Below are positions 9,026 to 17,347 of a DNA stretch of 57,842 bases, piece by piece. The stretch spans positions 1-57,842 of the forward strand of contig USGG01000005.1 of assembly GCA_900554215.1 (NCBI GenBank), given 5' to 3'. The position numbers and the translations under genes were made by a program. The stretch comes from an uncultured Megasphaera sp. Its GTDB lineage: Bacteria; Bacillota; Negativicutes; Veillonellales; Megasphaeraceae. Positions within the stretch are counted from its first letter, which is position 1; each line of letters begins with the position of its first letter. The notes under the pieces were generated by a model. The model did no database searches. It was not told the DNA's origin and saw nothing but the letters and a program-made list of their open reading frames with translations.

Positions 9026-9600
9026 TGGGCGAATACTTTACGCTGTTTGTCGGCGCTGTATTGATCAATAACTTCGTATTGACGAAGTTCCTCGGCCTAT
9101 GTATCTTCTTCGGCGTATCCAAAAACCTCAACGCTTCTGTAGGCATGGGCTTTGCCGTAACATCCGTCTTGACGATGAGTACGGTTCTCGCTTGGCTTTT
9201 GTACAACTATGTATTAGTTCCGTTTGATCTGACGTTCCTTCGTACGATTTCTTTCGTTATCTTGATCGCAAGCTTCGTACAGCTGTTGGAAATCGTCATT
9301 AAAAAGATGTCCCCGACGCTGTATAACATGTGGGGCATTTACCTCATGCTGATCGCTACGAACTGTATCGTATTGTCCGTACCGGTTATCAGCATTACCA
9401 GCAACTACGACTTCCTCGAAAACCTCGTATTTGCTATTGGTTCCGGCTTAGGCTTTGCGCTCGCCCTCGTCCTCATGGCCAGCGCCCGTGAAAAACTGGA
9501 TTTCGCCGACGTACCCCATTCGCTCAAAGGCACTCCGATTGCCTTCATCGTTGCCGGTATGCTTTCGTTGGCCTTCCTTGGTTTCTCCGGTATGATTTAA
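9025..9600 (+). CDS. rnfA: Rnf complex subunit RnfA
   Basis: Integral membrane subunit of Rnf (NqrE homologue), 191 residues with about six transmembrane segments and opposite orientation to RnfE. The N-terminal NNFVLTKFLGLCIFFGVS carries the conserved cysteine of the shared 2Fe-2S site. The ATG overlaps the rnfE stop (TAATG), and the ribosome site GGGAGTGAAGG sits in the end of rnfE. Confidence 0.95.
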   Translation: MGEYFTLFVGAVLINNFVLTKFLGLCIFFGVSKNLNASVGMGFAVTSVLTMSTVLAWLLYNYVLVPFDLTFLRTISFVILIASFVQLLEIVIKKMSPTLYNMWGIYLMLIATNCIVLSVPVISITSNYDFLENLVFAIGSGLGFALALVLMASAREKLDFADVPHSLKGTPIAFIVAGMLSLAFLGFSGMI

Positions 9601-9627
9601 TTACGCAAAGGAGTTGGAATATTTATT

Positions 9628-10473
9628 ATGAATTACACTGAGATTGCAATCATGGCAGTCGTTATTCTGACTTGCATCGGCGTAGTGTTCGGCTTTGTCC
9701 TTGCATTTGCAGATAAGAAGTTCGCCATGGAAGAAAATCCGCTTATCGGCGAAGTTGAAGAAGCATTGCCGAAAGGCCAGTGCGGCGCCTGCGGATTCCC
9801 TGGCTGCGCTAAATACGCAGAAGCTGTCGTTCTTGATCCCGATGTTCCGCCTAATCTTTGCGTTCCCGGTAAAGCTGAAGTTGCAGCTATCGTCGCTCAG
9901 CTGACCGGTAAGGTTGCTGAAGCTACGGAACCGAAATACGCTCACATCCGCTGCCGCGGCGGCAACGGCATCGCGAAATTGGCCTATGAATACAAAGGCG
10001 TTCATGACTGCGCTGCCGCTAAAATCGTACAGCAGGGTCCGAAATTCTGCAAATACGGCTGTCTCGGTTTCGGCAACTGCGTAAAGGCCTGCCCCTTCGG
10101 TGCTATGACCATGGGTGAAGACGGCCTTCCGAAGGTTAATAAGCAGCTGTGCACCGGCTGCGGTAAATGCGCCAGCATTTGTCCGAATCACGTCATTGAA
10201 TTGCTGCCGATCAGCGCGAAGGTTTCCGTCAGCTGCTCGTCTAAAGAAATGGGCGCCGTAGCTCGTAAAGATTGCTCAGCTGCTTGTATCGGCTGCGGTC
10301 TGTGCGTGAAGAACTGCGCTCATGAAGGCGGCGTTAAGGTTGTCGACCATTTGGCTGTCGTCAATCCGGAAATCTGCCATAACTGCGAAGAAGCTACGTG
10401 CGTAGCAAAATGCCCGACGAAGGCAATTGCTTCCTTGCTGGCTGACGTAAAAGCAGAAGAAAAGATAGGTTAA
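9628..10473 (+). CDS. rnfB: Rnf complex subunit RnfB (ferredoxin-type)
   Basis: The Rnf subunit thought to take electrons from reduced ferredoxin. It has 281 residues: one N-terminal membrane anchor (residues 3-28), then a 4Fe-4S domain with CGACGFPGCAKYAEA (about residues 52-66), then several ferredoxin-type cysteine motifs (CGFGNC-like CLGFGNCVKACP, CTGCGKCASICP, CIGCGLCVKNC and CHNCEEATCVAKCP). AAAGGAG lies about 15 bases before the ATG. Only one base separates its stop from apbE. Confidence 0.95.
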   Translation: MNYTEIAIMAVVILTCIGVVFGFVLAFADKKFAMEENPLIGEVEEALPKGQCGACGFPGCAKYAEAVVLDPDVPPNLCVPGKAEVAAIVAQLTGKVAEATEPKYAHIRCRGGNGIAKLAYEYKGVHDCAAAKIVQQGPKFCKYGCLGFGNCVKACPFGAMTMGEDGLPKVNKQLCTGCGKCASICPNHVIELLPISAKVSVSCSSKEMGAVARKDCSAACIGCGLCVKNCAHEGGVKVVDHLAVVNPEICHNCEEATCVAKCPTKAIASLLADVKAEEKIG

Positions 10474-10474
10474 T

Positions 10475-11536
10475 ATGATGAACTGGAAACGCAGGGCAAG
10501 ATATATTCTTACTGCCGCTTTCCTGGTCGTGATGAGTTGCTCCGGATGCTCTCTGCATCCGGAGTCTTCTTATGATAGGAGCGGTATTGCCATGGATACG
10601 ACCGTTTCCCTGCGGGCGACTGGGAAAGATGCCCAGGAAGCCGTAGATGAAAGCTTTGCCCGCATCGCGCGGCTGGATGCCTTGGCAAGCTCGCAGAATC
10701 CCGACAGCGACGTGAGCAAGATCAACGCCGCCGCTGGATCTCATTACGTGCAGGTAGACCCGGCGGTATATGAGATGATTTCCTTTGCTAAGGGCTTTTC
10801 GGAACGAAGTAGCGGCGAGTGGGATATTACCGTCGGCATTATTACCAATCTCTGGCAGATTGGGACGGAAAATCAGCATGTTCCCGAAGCGGGAGAGCTG
10901 GCCGAAGCGATGCAGCACGTCAACTATAAGGATATCCTCCTTTGTCCGGAAGATCACAGCGTCATGCTGGCCAAGGCTGGTATGTCCATCGACCTGGGCG
11001 GCGTCGCCAAAGGCTACGCCGTTGATGAGGTTCGCAAGATTTACGAAGCCCATCATATTGAAAGCGGGCTGATTAATATGGGCGCCAGTTCTATGTACGC
11101 CGTCGGCAAGACGAGCAAGGGCAAGGCTTGGAACATCGGTATGAAGCACCCCCGTTCGGATACGAACGGCGAATACCTTGGCATCGTGAGCATAGAAAAC
11201 CAGGCCTTATCGACGTCTGGCGATTATGAACGGTACTTCATGCAGGATGGAAGGCGGTATCACCATATTTTTGATCCCGTCACGGGATATCCAGCCGATT
11301 CGGGCGTTATGAGCGACTCTATCGTCATCGACGGAGACGTAGAGCATGCGGGAATGCTCAGCGATATCTTGACGACGGTCGTCTTTGTGTTAGGCCCGCA
11401 GAAGGGTCTGGCGTTTATCAACGGCATGGATGGCGTAGAATGCGAAATTACGGGTACCGATGGAACGATTTACATGACCGACGGGTTCCGCAGCCGTTTT
11501 TCCGACATGAACGCCGACTTTCGTATAGCTGAATAA
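10475..11536 (+). CDS. apbE: FAD:protein FMN transferase (ApbE)
   Basis: Transfers FMN from FAD to a threonine in target flavoproteins, here almost certainly RnfD and RnfG of the same operon. It has 353 residues with an N-terminal hydrophobic segment ending in MSCSGC, consistent with an exported lipoprotein. Family motifs are present: MDTTVSLRA after the signal, DLGGVAKGYAVD (about residue 175) and HHIFDPVTGYPAD (about residue 265). It starts one base after the rnfB stop and is the last gene of the operon. No clear terminator is seen before the next gene. Confidence 0.93.
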   Translation: MMNWKRRARYILTAAFLVVMSCSGCSLHPESSYDRSGIAMDTTVSLRATGKDAQEAVDESFARIARLDALASSQNPDSDVSKINAAAGSHYVQVDPAVYEMISFAKGFSERSSGEWDITVGIITNLWQIGTENQHVPEAGELAEAMQHVNYKDILLCPEDHSVMLAKAGMSIDLGGVAKGYAVDEVRKIYEAHHIESGLINMGASSMYAVGKTSKGKAWNIGMKHPRSDTNGEYLGIVSIENQALSTSGDYERYFMQDGRRYHHIFDPVTGYPADSGVMSDSIVIDGDVEHAGMLSDILTTVVFVLGPQKGLAFINGMDGVECEITGTDGTIYMTDGFRSRFSDMNADFRIAE

Positions 11537-11588
11537 CCATCCCCTTACATGTAAAATTTTAAGCGAAACGGAAGTATTTTCTTGAATA

Positions 11589-11616
11589 ATATTTACTTTT
11601 TCTTCAAAATGTAAGA
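11589..11616 (+). promoter_or_regulatory. Promoter of the Lrp/AsnC gene
   Basis: A TTACTT-like -35 and a GATAAT -10 about 16 bases apart lie in the AT-rich gap after apbE. This gives the regulator its own transcript. The match is moderate. Confidence 0.4.
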
Positions 11617-11656
11617 TAATATAACTATAAATATTTATAGAGGATGGTAACGACAT

Positions 11657-12097
11657 ATGGATCACATTGATGACAAAATTTTGACAATTTTGAAGCGAAA
11701 CGGAAAAGCTTCTGCTACGGAAATCAGCAAAGTTGTCGGTTTGTCCATACCGGCTGTAGCAGAACGTATCAGAAAAATGGAACACGCCGGTATCATTGAA
11801 GGATATGGCGCAAAAATCAGCCGCCGTAAGACGGGATATAACGTCACGGCTTTTATTATGGTTAATATGGAACGGTCTGGCGATGTCGAAGAATTTAGGG
11901 AAAAAGTAGTTCAGTTCCCACAGGTTTTGGAATGCCATCACGTTGTAGGGGCTTTTGATTACCTGTTGAAAGTGTTAGTTAAGACCCCTGACGATTTAGA
12001 AAAATTCCTTATGGAAGAATTGAATGAAATACCAACGGTTTCATCGTCGCAGACCTTCATGTGCTTGTCTACATTAAAAGAAGAATGGAACGTATAA
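11657..12097 (+). CDS. Lrp/AsnC family transcriptional regulator
   Basis: 146 residues. An N-terminal helix-turn-helix is followed by the ligand-binding RAM domain. The N-terminus reads DDKILTILKRNGKASATEIS and then GLSIPAVAERIRKMEHAGII (recognition helix and wing). In the RAM part, VLECHHVVGAFDYLLKV is typical. Such regulators sense amino acids and act as octamers. The target is unknown: no amino-acid gene adjoins it, and it follows apbE by 120 bases. It ends in a bidirectional terminator. Confidence 0.9.
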   Translation: MDHIDDKILTILKRNGKASATEISKVVGLSIPAVAERIRKMEHAGIIEGYGAKISRRKTGYNVTAFIMVNMERSGDVEEFREKVVQFPQVLECHHVVGAFDYLLKVLVKTPDDLEKFLMEELNEIPTVSSSQTFMCLSTLKEEWNV

Positions 12098-12120
12098 GGC
12101 GGTATAACGTTTTTTCCATA

Positions 12121-12160
12121 AAAAAGAAGCTTATCCTATGAAAGGTAAGCTTCTTTTTTT
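12121..12160. terminator. Bidirectional terminator (Lrp gene / ferredoxin gene)
   Basis: AAGAAGCTTA pairs with TAAGCTTCTT around a 12-base loop. It is flanked by A residues on one side and seven T residues on the other, so it can end transcripts from both convergent genes. Confidence 0.85.
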
Positions 12161-12198
12161 ACAATATGAAAGATGGGGAATCGTTTTAGGTCAGGACA

Positions 12199-12933
12199 TT
12201 AATCTTCCTTGATGCGGCCGTCGATCGTAATGGTCTTTACCTGCCAGGGAATGAATTTTCCGCTTTGCTGGAGTGCTTTTTTGGCAGCCATTTCCAAGCC
12301 GCCGCAGCAGGGAACCTCCATGCGGACAATGGTGACATCTTTGATATCATTTTGTTTGATGATTTCAGTCAATTTTTCGGAATAGTCAATGCTGTCCAGC
12401 TTAGGGCAGCCGACAATCGTAATTTTATTGCGAATGAAATCTTCATGGAACCGGGCGTAGGCATAGGCCGTGCAGTCCGCTGCGATGAGCAGATGGGCTC
12501 CGTCGAAATAGTCTGCTTTGACCGGTACGAGTTTGATTTGTACGGGCCATTGGCGCAGCTGCGATTGTGCGACTGCCGGCGTATTGGGAAGTTCGGCGGC
12601 AGTCGTCTGAAGAGACATGGCTGTCTGTCCGGGGCAGCCGTGAGAAAGTACGCGGGACTGGCTGCCAGGACATCCGCCAGTATGTTTCAGACCATTGGCT
12701 TTCATATTAGCCTTTACGGCGGCTTCGTCATAGGGAGCGGCTTCGCGCTCTACAAAGGTAATGGCGTTCGTCGGGCAGTGGGGCAGGCAGTCGCCTAGTC
12801 CGTCACAGTAATCGTCGCGCATGAGGCGTGCTTTTCCGTCTACCATGGCGATGGCCCCTTCGTGGCAGGCTGCTGCGCAGGCACCGCAGCCATTGCATTT
12901 TTCTTCATCAATTTGAATAATTCTTCTAATCAT
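12199..12933 (-). CDS. 4Fe-4S ferredoxin-type protein of unknown partner
   Basis: 244 residues from the ATG at 12933, which has GGAGG 8 bases upstream. Longer readings into the promoter are not supported. The N-terminal 60 residues form a two-cluster ferredoxin: CNGCGACAAACHEGAI, then CDGLGDCLPHCPTNAI. Next come a Cys-rich stretch (GGCPGSQSRVLSHGCPGQ) and a C-terminal domain with DCTAYAYARFHEDF, IVGCPKLD and VPCCGG, suggesting more metal or sulfur chemistry. Similar proteins are seen in anaerobes near Crp/Fnr regulators and the redox enzyme hcp. This one is divergent from a Crp/Fnr gene, so co-regulation is likely. The reaction is unknown. Confidence 0.8.
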   Translation of the reverse strand: MIRRIIQIDEEKCNGCGACAAACHEGAIAMVDGKARLMRDDYCDGLGDCLPHCPTNAITFVEREAAPYDEAAVKANMKANGLKHTGGCPGSQSRVLSHGCPGQTAMSLQTTAAELPNTPAVAQSQLRQWPVQIKLVPVKADYFDGAHLLIAADCTAYAYARFHEDFIRNKITIVGCPKLDSIDYSEKLTEIIKQNDIKDVTIVRMEVPCCGGLEMAAKKALQQSGKFIPWQVKTITIDGRIKED

Positions 12934-13029
12934 AATGTATTCCTCCAGTGGTTTTATATACGTAAATAGCATGGGCATATAGTGTGTTGCCTTATGGTGA
13001 AAGTATACTATACAGGGAAGGAAAAATCT

Positions 13030-13043
13030 GTTGTTTTTGCAAC
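13030..13043. promoter_or_regulatory. Candidate Crp/Fnr-type operator
   Basis: GTTG-N6-CAAC, the half-site spacing typical of Crp/Fnr dimers, lies between the ferredoxin gene and the crp/fnr gene just before its ribosome site. A second palindrome, GTATA-C-TATAC, is at 13003-13013. Either could be the target of the regulator encoded next door. Both are short enough to occur by chance. Confidence 0.35.
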
Positions 13044-13050
13044 GAGGTGA

Positions 13051-13728
13051 ATGAAATTGCAATATTTTTTACCAGTCATTCAACATTCTGAGTTGTTTGC
13101 TCACATCGGGACAGAAGATATTGGCAAACTACTGGATGCGATGGACATATATAAAAAGAAATACAAAAAAGGGAATTTTATTTTCTATGCAGGAGATACA
13201 ATTGAGCAAATCGGCATTGTCTTATCCGGCACGGTGCACATCCTGCAGGAAGATTACTGGGGCAACCGCAACATCTTGTCCCAAGTTCGTCCCGGCAGTT
13301 TATTTGGCGAAGCCTTTGCGTGTCTTCCTGATGTAAAGTCGACAGTAGATGTTGCCGCCTTAGACGATACGGAAGTTATGTTCATCAACGTAAACAGCAT
13401 TATTCATGCCGGCCAGGTCTTAACGAAAGCGCAGGAACGTGTGGCTTTGAATCTTCTGGCTATCATGGCACGGCGCAATATGCAGCTTACGCAGAAAATA
13501 CGGTATATGTCACAACGGTCGACGCGGCAGAAGCTCATGTTCTATTTGTCGGAAGAAGCGCTGCGGCAGGAATCTTCGTCGTTTACACTGCCCTTTAACC
13601 GACAGCAGCTGGCCGATTTTCTCTCTGTCGACCGGAGCGCCATGTCGGCAGAGCTGAGCCGGATGAAAAAAGATGGGCTGATTGACTATTACAAAAATAA
13701 GTTTATTTTGAAAGAACCGCAGGTATAA
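13051..13728 (+). CDS. Crp/Fnr family transcriptional regulator
   Basis: 225 residues. The N-terminal cyclic-nucleotide-binding-like domain includes FIFYAGDTIEQIGIVLSGTV and PGSLFGEAFAC, and the C-terminal winged helix includes FNRQQLADFLSVDRSAMSAE. It has no N-terminal cysteine cluster, so it is not a classical Fe-S Fnr. The sensory ligand (haem, metabolite or none) cannot be read from sequence. The ATG at 13051 is only about 3-4 bases from GAGG. The in-frame TTG at 13057 has better spacing and may be the real start. It is divergent from the ferredoxin-type gene. Confidence 0.88.
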   Translation: MKLQYFLPVIQHSELFAHIGTEDIGKLLDAMDIYKKKYKKGNFIFYAGDTIEQIGIVLSGTVHILQEDYWGNRNILSQVRPGSLFGEAFACLPDVKSTVDVAALDDTEVMFINVNSIIHAGQVLTKAQERVALNLLAIMARRNMQLTQKIRYMSQRSTRQKLMFYLSEEALRQESSSFTLPFNRQQLADFLSVDRSAMSAELSRMKKDGLIDYYKNKFILKEPQV

Positions 13729-13731
13729 GCC

Positions 13732-13789
13732 AAAAAGAGCAGCAGCAGACTTCCAATGGTTATTCAGAATCTGCATGCTGCTCTTTTTC
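13732..13789. terminator. Bidirectional terminator (crp/fnr gene / ribBA)
   Basis: AAAAAGAGCAGCA pairs with TGCTGCTCTTTTT around a long loop between two convergent genes. Confidence 0.8.
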
Positions 13790-13807
13790 TTAGATAATTA
13801 CGCTGTA

Positions 13808-15025
13808 TCAGCGCAGGTGGGGAAGAATATGTCCCATCTTATGCTTTTTCGTTTCCAAATAGAATTCGTCGAATTCCTGGGGCTTCATTTCAATCGGCAC
13901 GCGTTCTACGATTTCTACGCCGAAGCCTTCAAGGCCGTAGATTTTTTCCGGGTTGTTCGTCAGCAGGCGCAGTTCTTTGGCTCCCAAATCCTGCAGAATC
14001 TGAGCGCCGATCCAATATTCGCGCAGGTCTGGCGCAAAGCCCAGCTTTTCATTGGCTTCTACGGTGTCATAGCCCTGTTCCTGAAGGACGTAGGCCTTCA
14101 GCTTGTTGATGAGGCCGATGCCCCGGCCTTCCTGGCGCATGTAGAGGAGAATGCCCCGGCCTTCGGCGTTGATCTGGGTCATGGCAGCGGCCAGCTGTTC
14201 GCCGCAGTCGCAGCGGCACGAGCCGAATACGTCGCCGGTCAGGCATTCGGAGTGGACGCGGCAGAGCAGGTTTTTACCGTCGCCGATGTCGCCTTTGACG
14301 AGGGCGACGTGGTGTTCGCCCGTCAGGTCGTTGACGTAGCCGTAAATTTTGAATTCGCCGAATTTCGTCGGCATCTTAGCGACGGCTTCGCGGACGACGT
14401 GCTTGTCGTGACGGCGGCAGTAGTTCTGCAGGTCGTGAATAGTGATGAATTTTAAATTGTACTTGTCGGCCAATTCCCACAGCTGCGGCGTCTGCATCAT
14501 CGTGCCGTCGTCGGCCATGATTTCGCAGCACAGGCCGACTTGCTTCAGGCCGGCGAGGCGCATGAGGTCGACCGTCGCTTCCGTATGGCCGTTGCGGGCC
14601 AGGACTCCGCCGCGCTTGGCGATTAAGGGGAAGTTATGGCCGGGACGGCGGAAGTCTTCGGGACGGGCCGTTTCTTCCGTGCATTTGCGGGCCGTCAGCG
14701 CCCGTTCTACGGCGGAAATGCCCGTCGTCGTATCGACGTGGTCGATGGAGACGGTGAAGGCCGTTTCGTGATTGTCCGTATTGTCGCTTACCATCGGCGG
14801 CAAACCGAGCTTGCGGGCGTATTCGATGCTCATGGGCATGCAGATGAGGCCCTTGCCGTGGGTTGCCATGAAGTTCATGTTTTCTGTCGTGCAGTACTGG
14901 GCGGCGCAGATAAAGTCGCCTTCATTTTCTCTATCCGGGTCGTCGGTGACGATGATGATATGCCCGGCTTGCAATTCTTCGATTGCTTCTTCTACGGTAT
15001 TGAATTTTCTGTTTTCCTTTGCCAC
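13808..15025 (-). CDS. ribBA: 3,4-dihydroxy-2-butanone-4-phosphate synthase / GTP cyclohydrolase II
   Basis: Bifunctional enzyme for the two entry steps of riboflavin synthesis, 405 residues. The N-terminal RibB domain has the acidic loop DDPDRENEGDF (about residues 26-36) and THGKGLICMP. The C-terminal GTP cyclohydrolase II domain has the zinc site CLTGDVFGSCRCDCGEQL (about residue 260) and MRQEGRGIGL. It starts with GTG at 15025, 7 bases after GGAGG. It is a single gene without the rest of the rib operon (ribD, ribE, ribH), under an FMN riboswitch. Flavin supply matters here because Rnf and the FAD oxidoreductase next door need FMN and FAD. Confidence 0.97.
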   Translation of the reverse strand: MAKENRKFNTVEEAIEELQAGHIIIVTDDPDRENEGDFICAAQYCTTENMNFMATHGKGLICMPMSIEYARKLGLPPMVSDNTDNHETAFTVSIDHVDTTTGISAVERALTARKCTEETARPEDFRRPGHNFPLIAKRGGVLARNGHTEATVDLMRLAGLKQVGLCCEIMADDGTMMQTPQLWELADKYNLKFITIHDLQNYCRRHDKHVVREAVAKMPTKFGEFKIYGYVNDLTGEHHVALVKGDIGDGKNLLCRVHSECLTGDVFGSCRCDCGEQLAAAMTQINAEGRGILLYMRQEGRGIGLINKLKAYVLQEQGYDTVEANEKLGFAPDLREYWIGAQILQDLGAKELRLLTNNPEKIYGLEGFGVEIVERVPIEMKPQEFDEFYLETKKHKMGHILPHLR

Positions 15026-15047
15026 AATAAAACCTCCTGAATATGAT

Positions 15048-15084
15048 AAAGCCCTGACGGTCTGTCCAGCAGCGTCAGGGCTTT
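15048..15084 (-). terminator. Attenuator hairpin between the FMN riboswitch and ribBA
   Basis: AAAGCCCTGACG pairs with CGTCAGGGCTTT, 12 base pairs with a 13-base loop. Read towards ribBA it is followed by only a weak T tract, and it sits about 10 bases before the ribosome site. It is probably the riboswitch expression platform, acting as terminator or as a block on translation. Confidence 0.65.
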
Positions 15085-15126
15085 TTGGTCAACACAACAC
15101 AAGCTGCGCGGAGGCAGCTCCATCGT

Positions 15127-15250
15127 ATCTTCTTCCATCCAGACTATACTGTCGGTTTTGGAATCGCACCAAATCACGAGCACATGGCTCCTACGCCGTA
15201 GCGTTCGCGGACTATACCGCCGATCGGGAATTTCACCCTGCCCTGAAGAT
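15127..15250 (-). promoter_or_regulatory. FMN riboswitch (RFN element)
   Basis: Read on the minus strand this has the conserved RFN blocks: AGGGCAGGGTGAAATTCCC, then GGCGGTATAGTCCGCGA, then the late GATTTGGTGCGATTCC and ACAGTATAGTCTGGATG. The outer P1 stem is ATCTTC with GAAGAT (ends at 15250 and 15127). It binds FMN and lowers ribBA expression when flavin is plentiful. Confidence 0.95.
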
Positions 15251-15328
15251 ATATGACTACATGAATCATTATACACAGAATGGCTATCCTTGGCAAGAGC
15301 CGCCGCGGCCGGCCGGGCTGGGACAGGC

Positions 15329-16732
15329 CTATTCTATGTCGAATATTTTGCCCGGATTGAGGATATTGTTGGGGTCCAGGGCCTTTTTGATAGCTTTCAT
15401 CATGGCCAGCTCGTCGGGATTGGTAAATTCTTCCATTAAATGCTTCCGCTTAAAGCCGATGCCGTGCTCGCCCGATAAACGGCCGCCGTGGGCGTAGATG
15501 AAGGAGTACAGCTCCTGCTGGTTTTGTTCGACCCGGCGGGCCCAGTCTTCGTAGGGCGTATCGTCGGGCTTTAAGATGTTGAGATGGATGTTGCCGTCGC
15601 CGGCGTGGCTGGCAATGCGGGTGATCAGGCCGTATTTGCTGGCCAGGCGGAGAATTTCCGCCAGCAGGAGCGGTTCCTGGTCGACAGGGACGACGACGTC
15701 TTCTTTGCTGACGATGAGGCTTTCGGCACGGACTGCTTCGGCAAAGGCCTTGCGGGCCTGCCAGATTTTATTGTGGTCGGCGACGAGGACCGACGACGCG
15801 CCGTGCTGCGTGCAGAGCTCGTCTAAGGCGACGGCCTTGTCGTCCAGGTCGTCGTCATGGATGCCTTCGACTTCGACGATGAGGTAATTTCCCGAATCAC
15901 TGCTCTGCAGCTTTTCATGGAGATATTTTTCTACCGATCGGATCGTAATATTGTCCATGTATTCGACGCAGGTCGGGACGATGCCTTGCTTTAAAATGGC
16001 TCCGACGGCGCCGATGGCTTGTTCCGGCGAATCGAAAACGGCCAGCAGATCGAGGGCGTATTTGGGCTTCGGCAGGAGCTTGACCGTCGCCTTGGTGATG
16101 ATGCCCAGCGTGCCTTCCGAGCCAATGACCAGCTGCTCGAGGCAGTAGCCTGTCGATTGTTTCTGCAGGCGTGCGCCGAGCTGGACGATGCGGCCCGTCG
16201 GATTGACGATTTCCACGTCGTATACCTGATGGCGCGTCGTACCGTATTTGACAGCCCGGTTGCCGCCGGCGTTGGTGGCGATATTGCCGCCGATAAAGCA
16301 GGAGTCGCCGCTGCAGGGGTCGCCGGCGTAGAACAGACCCTTGGCTTCGGCTGCGTCCTGCAGGTCCGACGTGCGGACGCCCGGTTCTACGACGGCGTAT
16401 AAGGCGTCTTCGTTAATTTCCAGAATGAGGTTCATTTTTTCCAGGGACAGGACGACGCCGCCGTAAATAGGCACGGCGCCGCAGGCCAGCCCTGTACCGG
16501 CTCCGCGGGGCACGACGGGAAAATGATAGTCGTTGGCCAACTGGACGACAGCGGCGACCTGCTCGGCCGTTTCGGCAAAGACGACGGCTTCGGGCATGTG
16601 GTGGTACGCCGGGTCGGTCACTTCGTCGTGGGAGTAGGGCTGCATTTTATCCGGATCTGTCGTGACGTTTTTAGGGCCGACGGCAGCCTGCAGTTTTTTT
16701 AAAATTTCAGGAGTAATCGGTTCATATCTCAT
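15329..16732 (-). CDS. FAD-binding oxidoreductase, GlcD / D-lactate dehydrogenase type
   Basis: 467 residues from the ATG at 16732, which has AGAGG 9 bases upstream. A start 8 codons earlier is possible. The N-terminal FAD-binding PCMH domain has VVPRGAGTGLACGAVP (about residue 75) and GGNIATNAGGNRAVKYG (about residue 145). The C-terminal oxidase domain has the metal-site segment SHAGDGNIHLN and the family signature SGEHGIGFKRK near residue 430. Relatives oxidise D-lactate, glycolate or other 2-hydroxy acids, often with an electron-transfer flavoprotein. No etf gene or GlcE/F partner adjoins it. Lactate use fits a Megasphaera-like organism, but the substrate is not proven. Confidence 0.87.
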   Translation of the reverse strand: MRYEPITPEILKKLQAAVGPKNVTTDPDKMQPYSHDEVTDPAYHHMPEAVVFAETAEQVAAVVQLANDYHFPVVPRGAGTGLACGAVPIYGGVVLSLEKMNLILEINEDALYAVVEPGVRTSDLQDAAEAKGLFYAGDPCSGDSCFIGGNIATNAGGNRAVKYGTTRHQVYDVEIVNPTGRIVQLGARLQKQSTGYCLEQLVIGSEGTLGIITKATVKLLPKPKYALDLLAVFDSPEQAIGAVGAILKQGIVPTCVEYMDNITIRSVEKYLHEKLQSSDSGNYLIVEVEGIHDDDLDDKAVALDELCTQHGASSVLVADHNKIWQARKAFAEAVRAESLIVSKEDVVVPVDQEPLLLAEILRLASKYGLITRIASHAGDGNIHLNILKPDDTPYEDWARRVEQNQQELYSFIYAHGGRLSGEHGIGFKRKHLMEEFTNPDELAMMKAIKKALDPNNILNPGKIFDIE

Positions 16733-16897
16733 GAGCAAAGACCTCTGTTTCTTCATAGTTTACGTTCTATTATATAATATCAGCGGCGTTTGCGAAAGTG
16801 GGCCGTATTAAATCGAGAAAAAAACTTTATCTTAAGTGAAAATGAAGGTATACTTATAGCATGCGTGTTGCAGTGCCTATATTAAAGGAGCAGAATC

Positions 16898-17224
16898 ATG
16901 ACGGAAAAACGGGATGGGCGGCTCCGACGTACCGGGACGGTGCGCCGGCGGCGTACGAAAAAAAAGAAGGGGATGACGCTGTACAAGGGCATCGTCCTTC
17001 TCATACTGCTGGTCGGAGGAGTCTTTCTGTGCCTGCGCATGTATCAGATGTGGCAGATCCACGAGGATATGGAGCGGACGCTGCAGCAGGAGCAGGCCTT
17101 GACGGAAGAAAACCAGCGGCTGAAGGACCGGAAAGAACAGCTTATTTCCCCCGATGCCGTAGAAAAACAGGCGCGGGAACAGTTTGGACTGGCCGAGCCG
17201 GGAGAAATCCCCTACAGGCGCTGA
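16898..17224 (+). CDS. Septum formation initiator FtsB/DivIC family protein
   Basis: 108 residues: a very basic N-terminus (RRTGTVRRRRTKKKKG), one transmembrane helix (about residues 30-48, GIVLLILLVGGVFLCL), then a coiled coil (MERTLQQEQALTEENQRLKD) and a short tail. This is the layout of FtsB/DivIC, which link FtsL and FtsQ/DivIB in the division complex. AAAGGAG precedes the ATG. The next gene is the S1-domain gene, matching the divIC-yabR order of B. subtilis. A longer frame over the same bases (from 16861) is a shadow. Confidence 0.87.
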   Translation: MTEKRDGRLRRTGTVRRRRTKKKKGMTLYKGIVLLILLVGGVFLCLRMYQMWQIHEDMERTLQQEQALTEENQRLKDRKEQLISPDAVEKQAREQFGLAEPGEIPYRR

Positions 17225-17262
17225 CGAGGCGCTCCGCCTTAGGAATTTACATTATTTTGCGA

Positions 17263-17291
17263 TTGAATTTTTCGCCGTTTATGAGTATAAT
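17263..17291 (+). promoter_or_regulatory. Promoter of the S1-domain gene
   Basis: TTGAAT (17263-17268), 17-base spacer, TATAAT (17286-17291), placed 57 bases before the start codon. Confidence 0.7.
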
Positions 17292-17347
17292 AGCGTTATA
17301 CGTGTTATCAGCAAAGCTGAAGCATACAAGGAGGAATATAAGGTAAC

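Noticed and set aside
16861..17346. 161-codon frame over the FtsB/DivIC gene
   Set aside because: Different frame from a well-supported gene with a typical membrane segment and coiled coil. The product of the longer frame has no such features.
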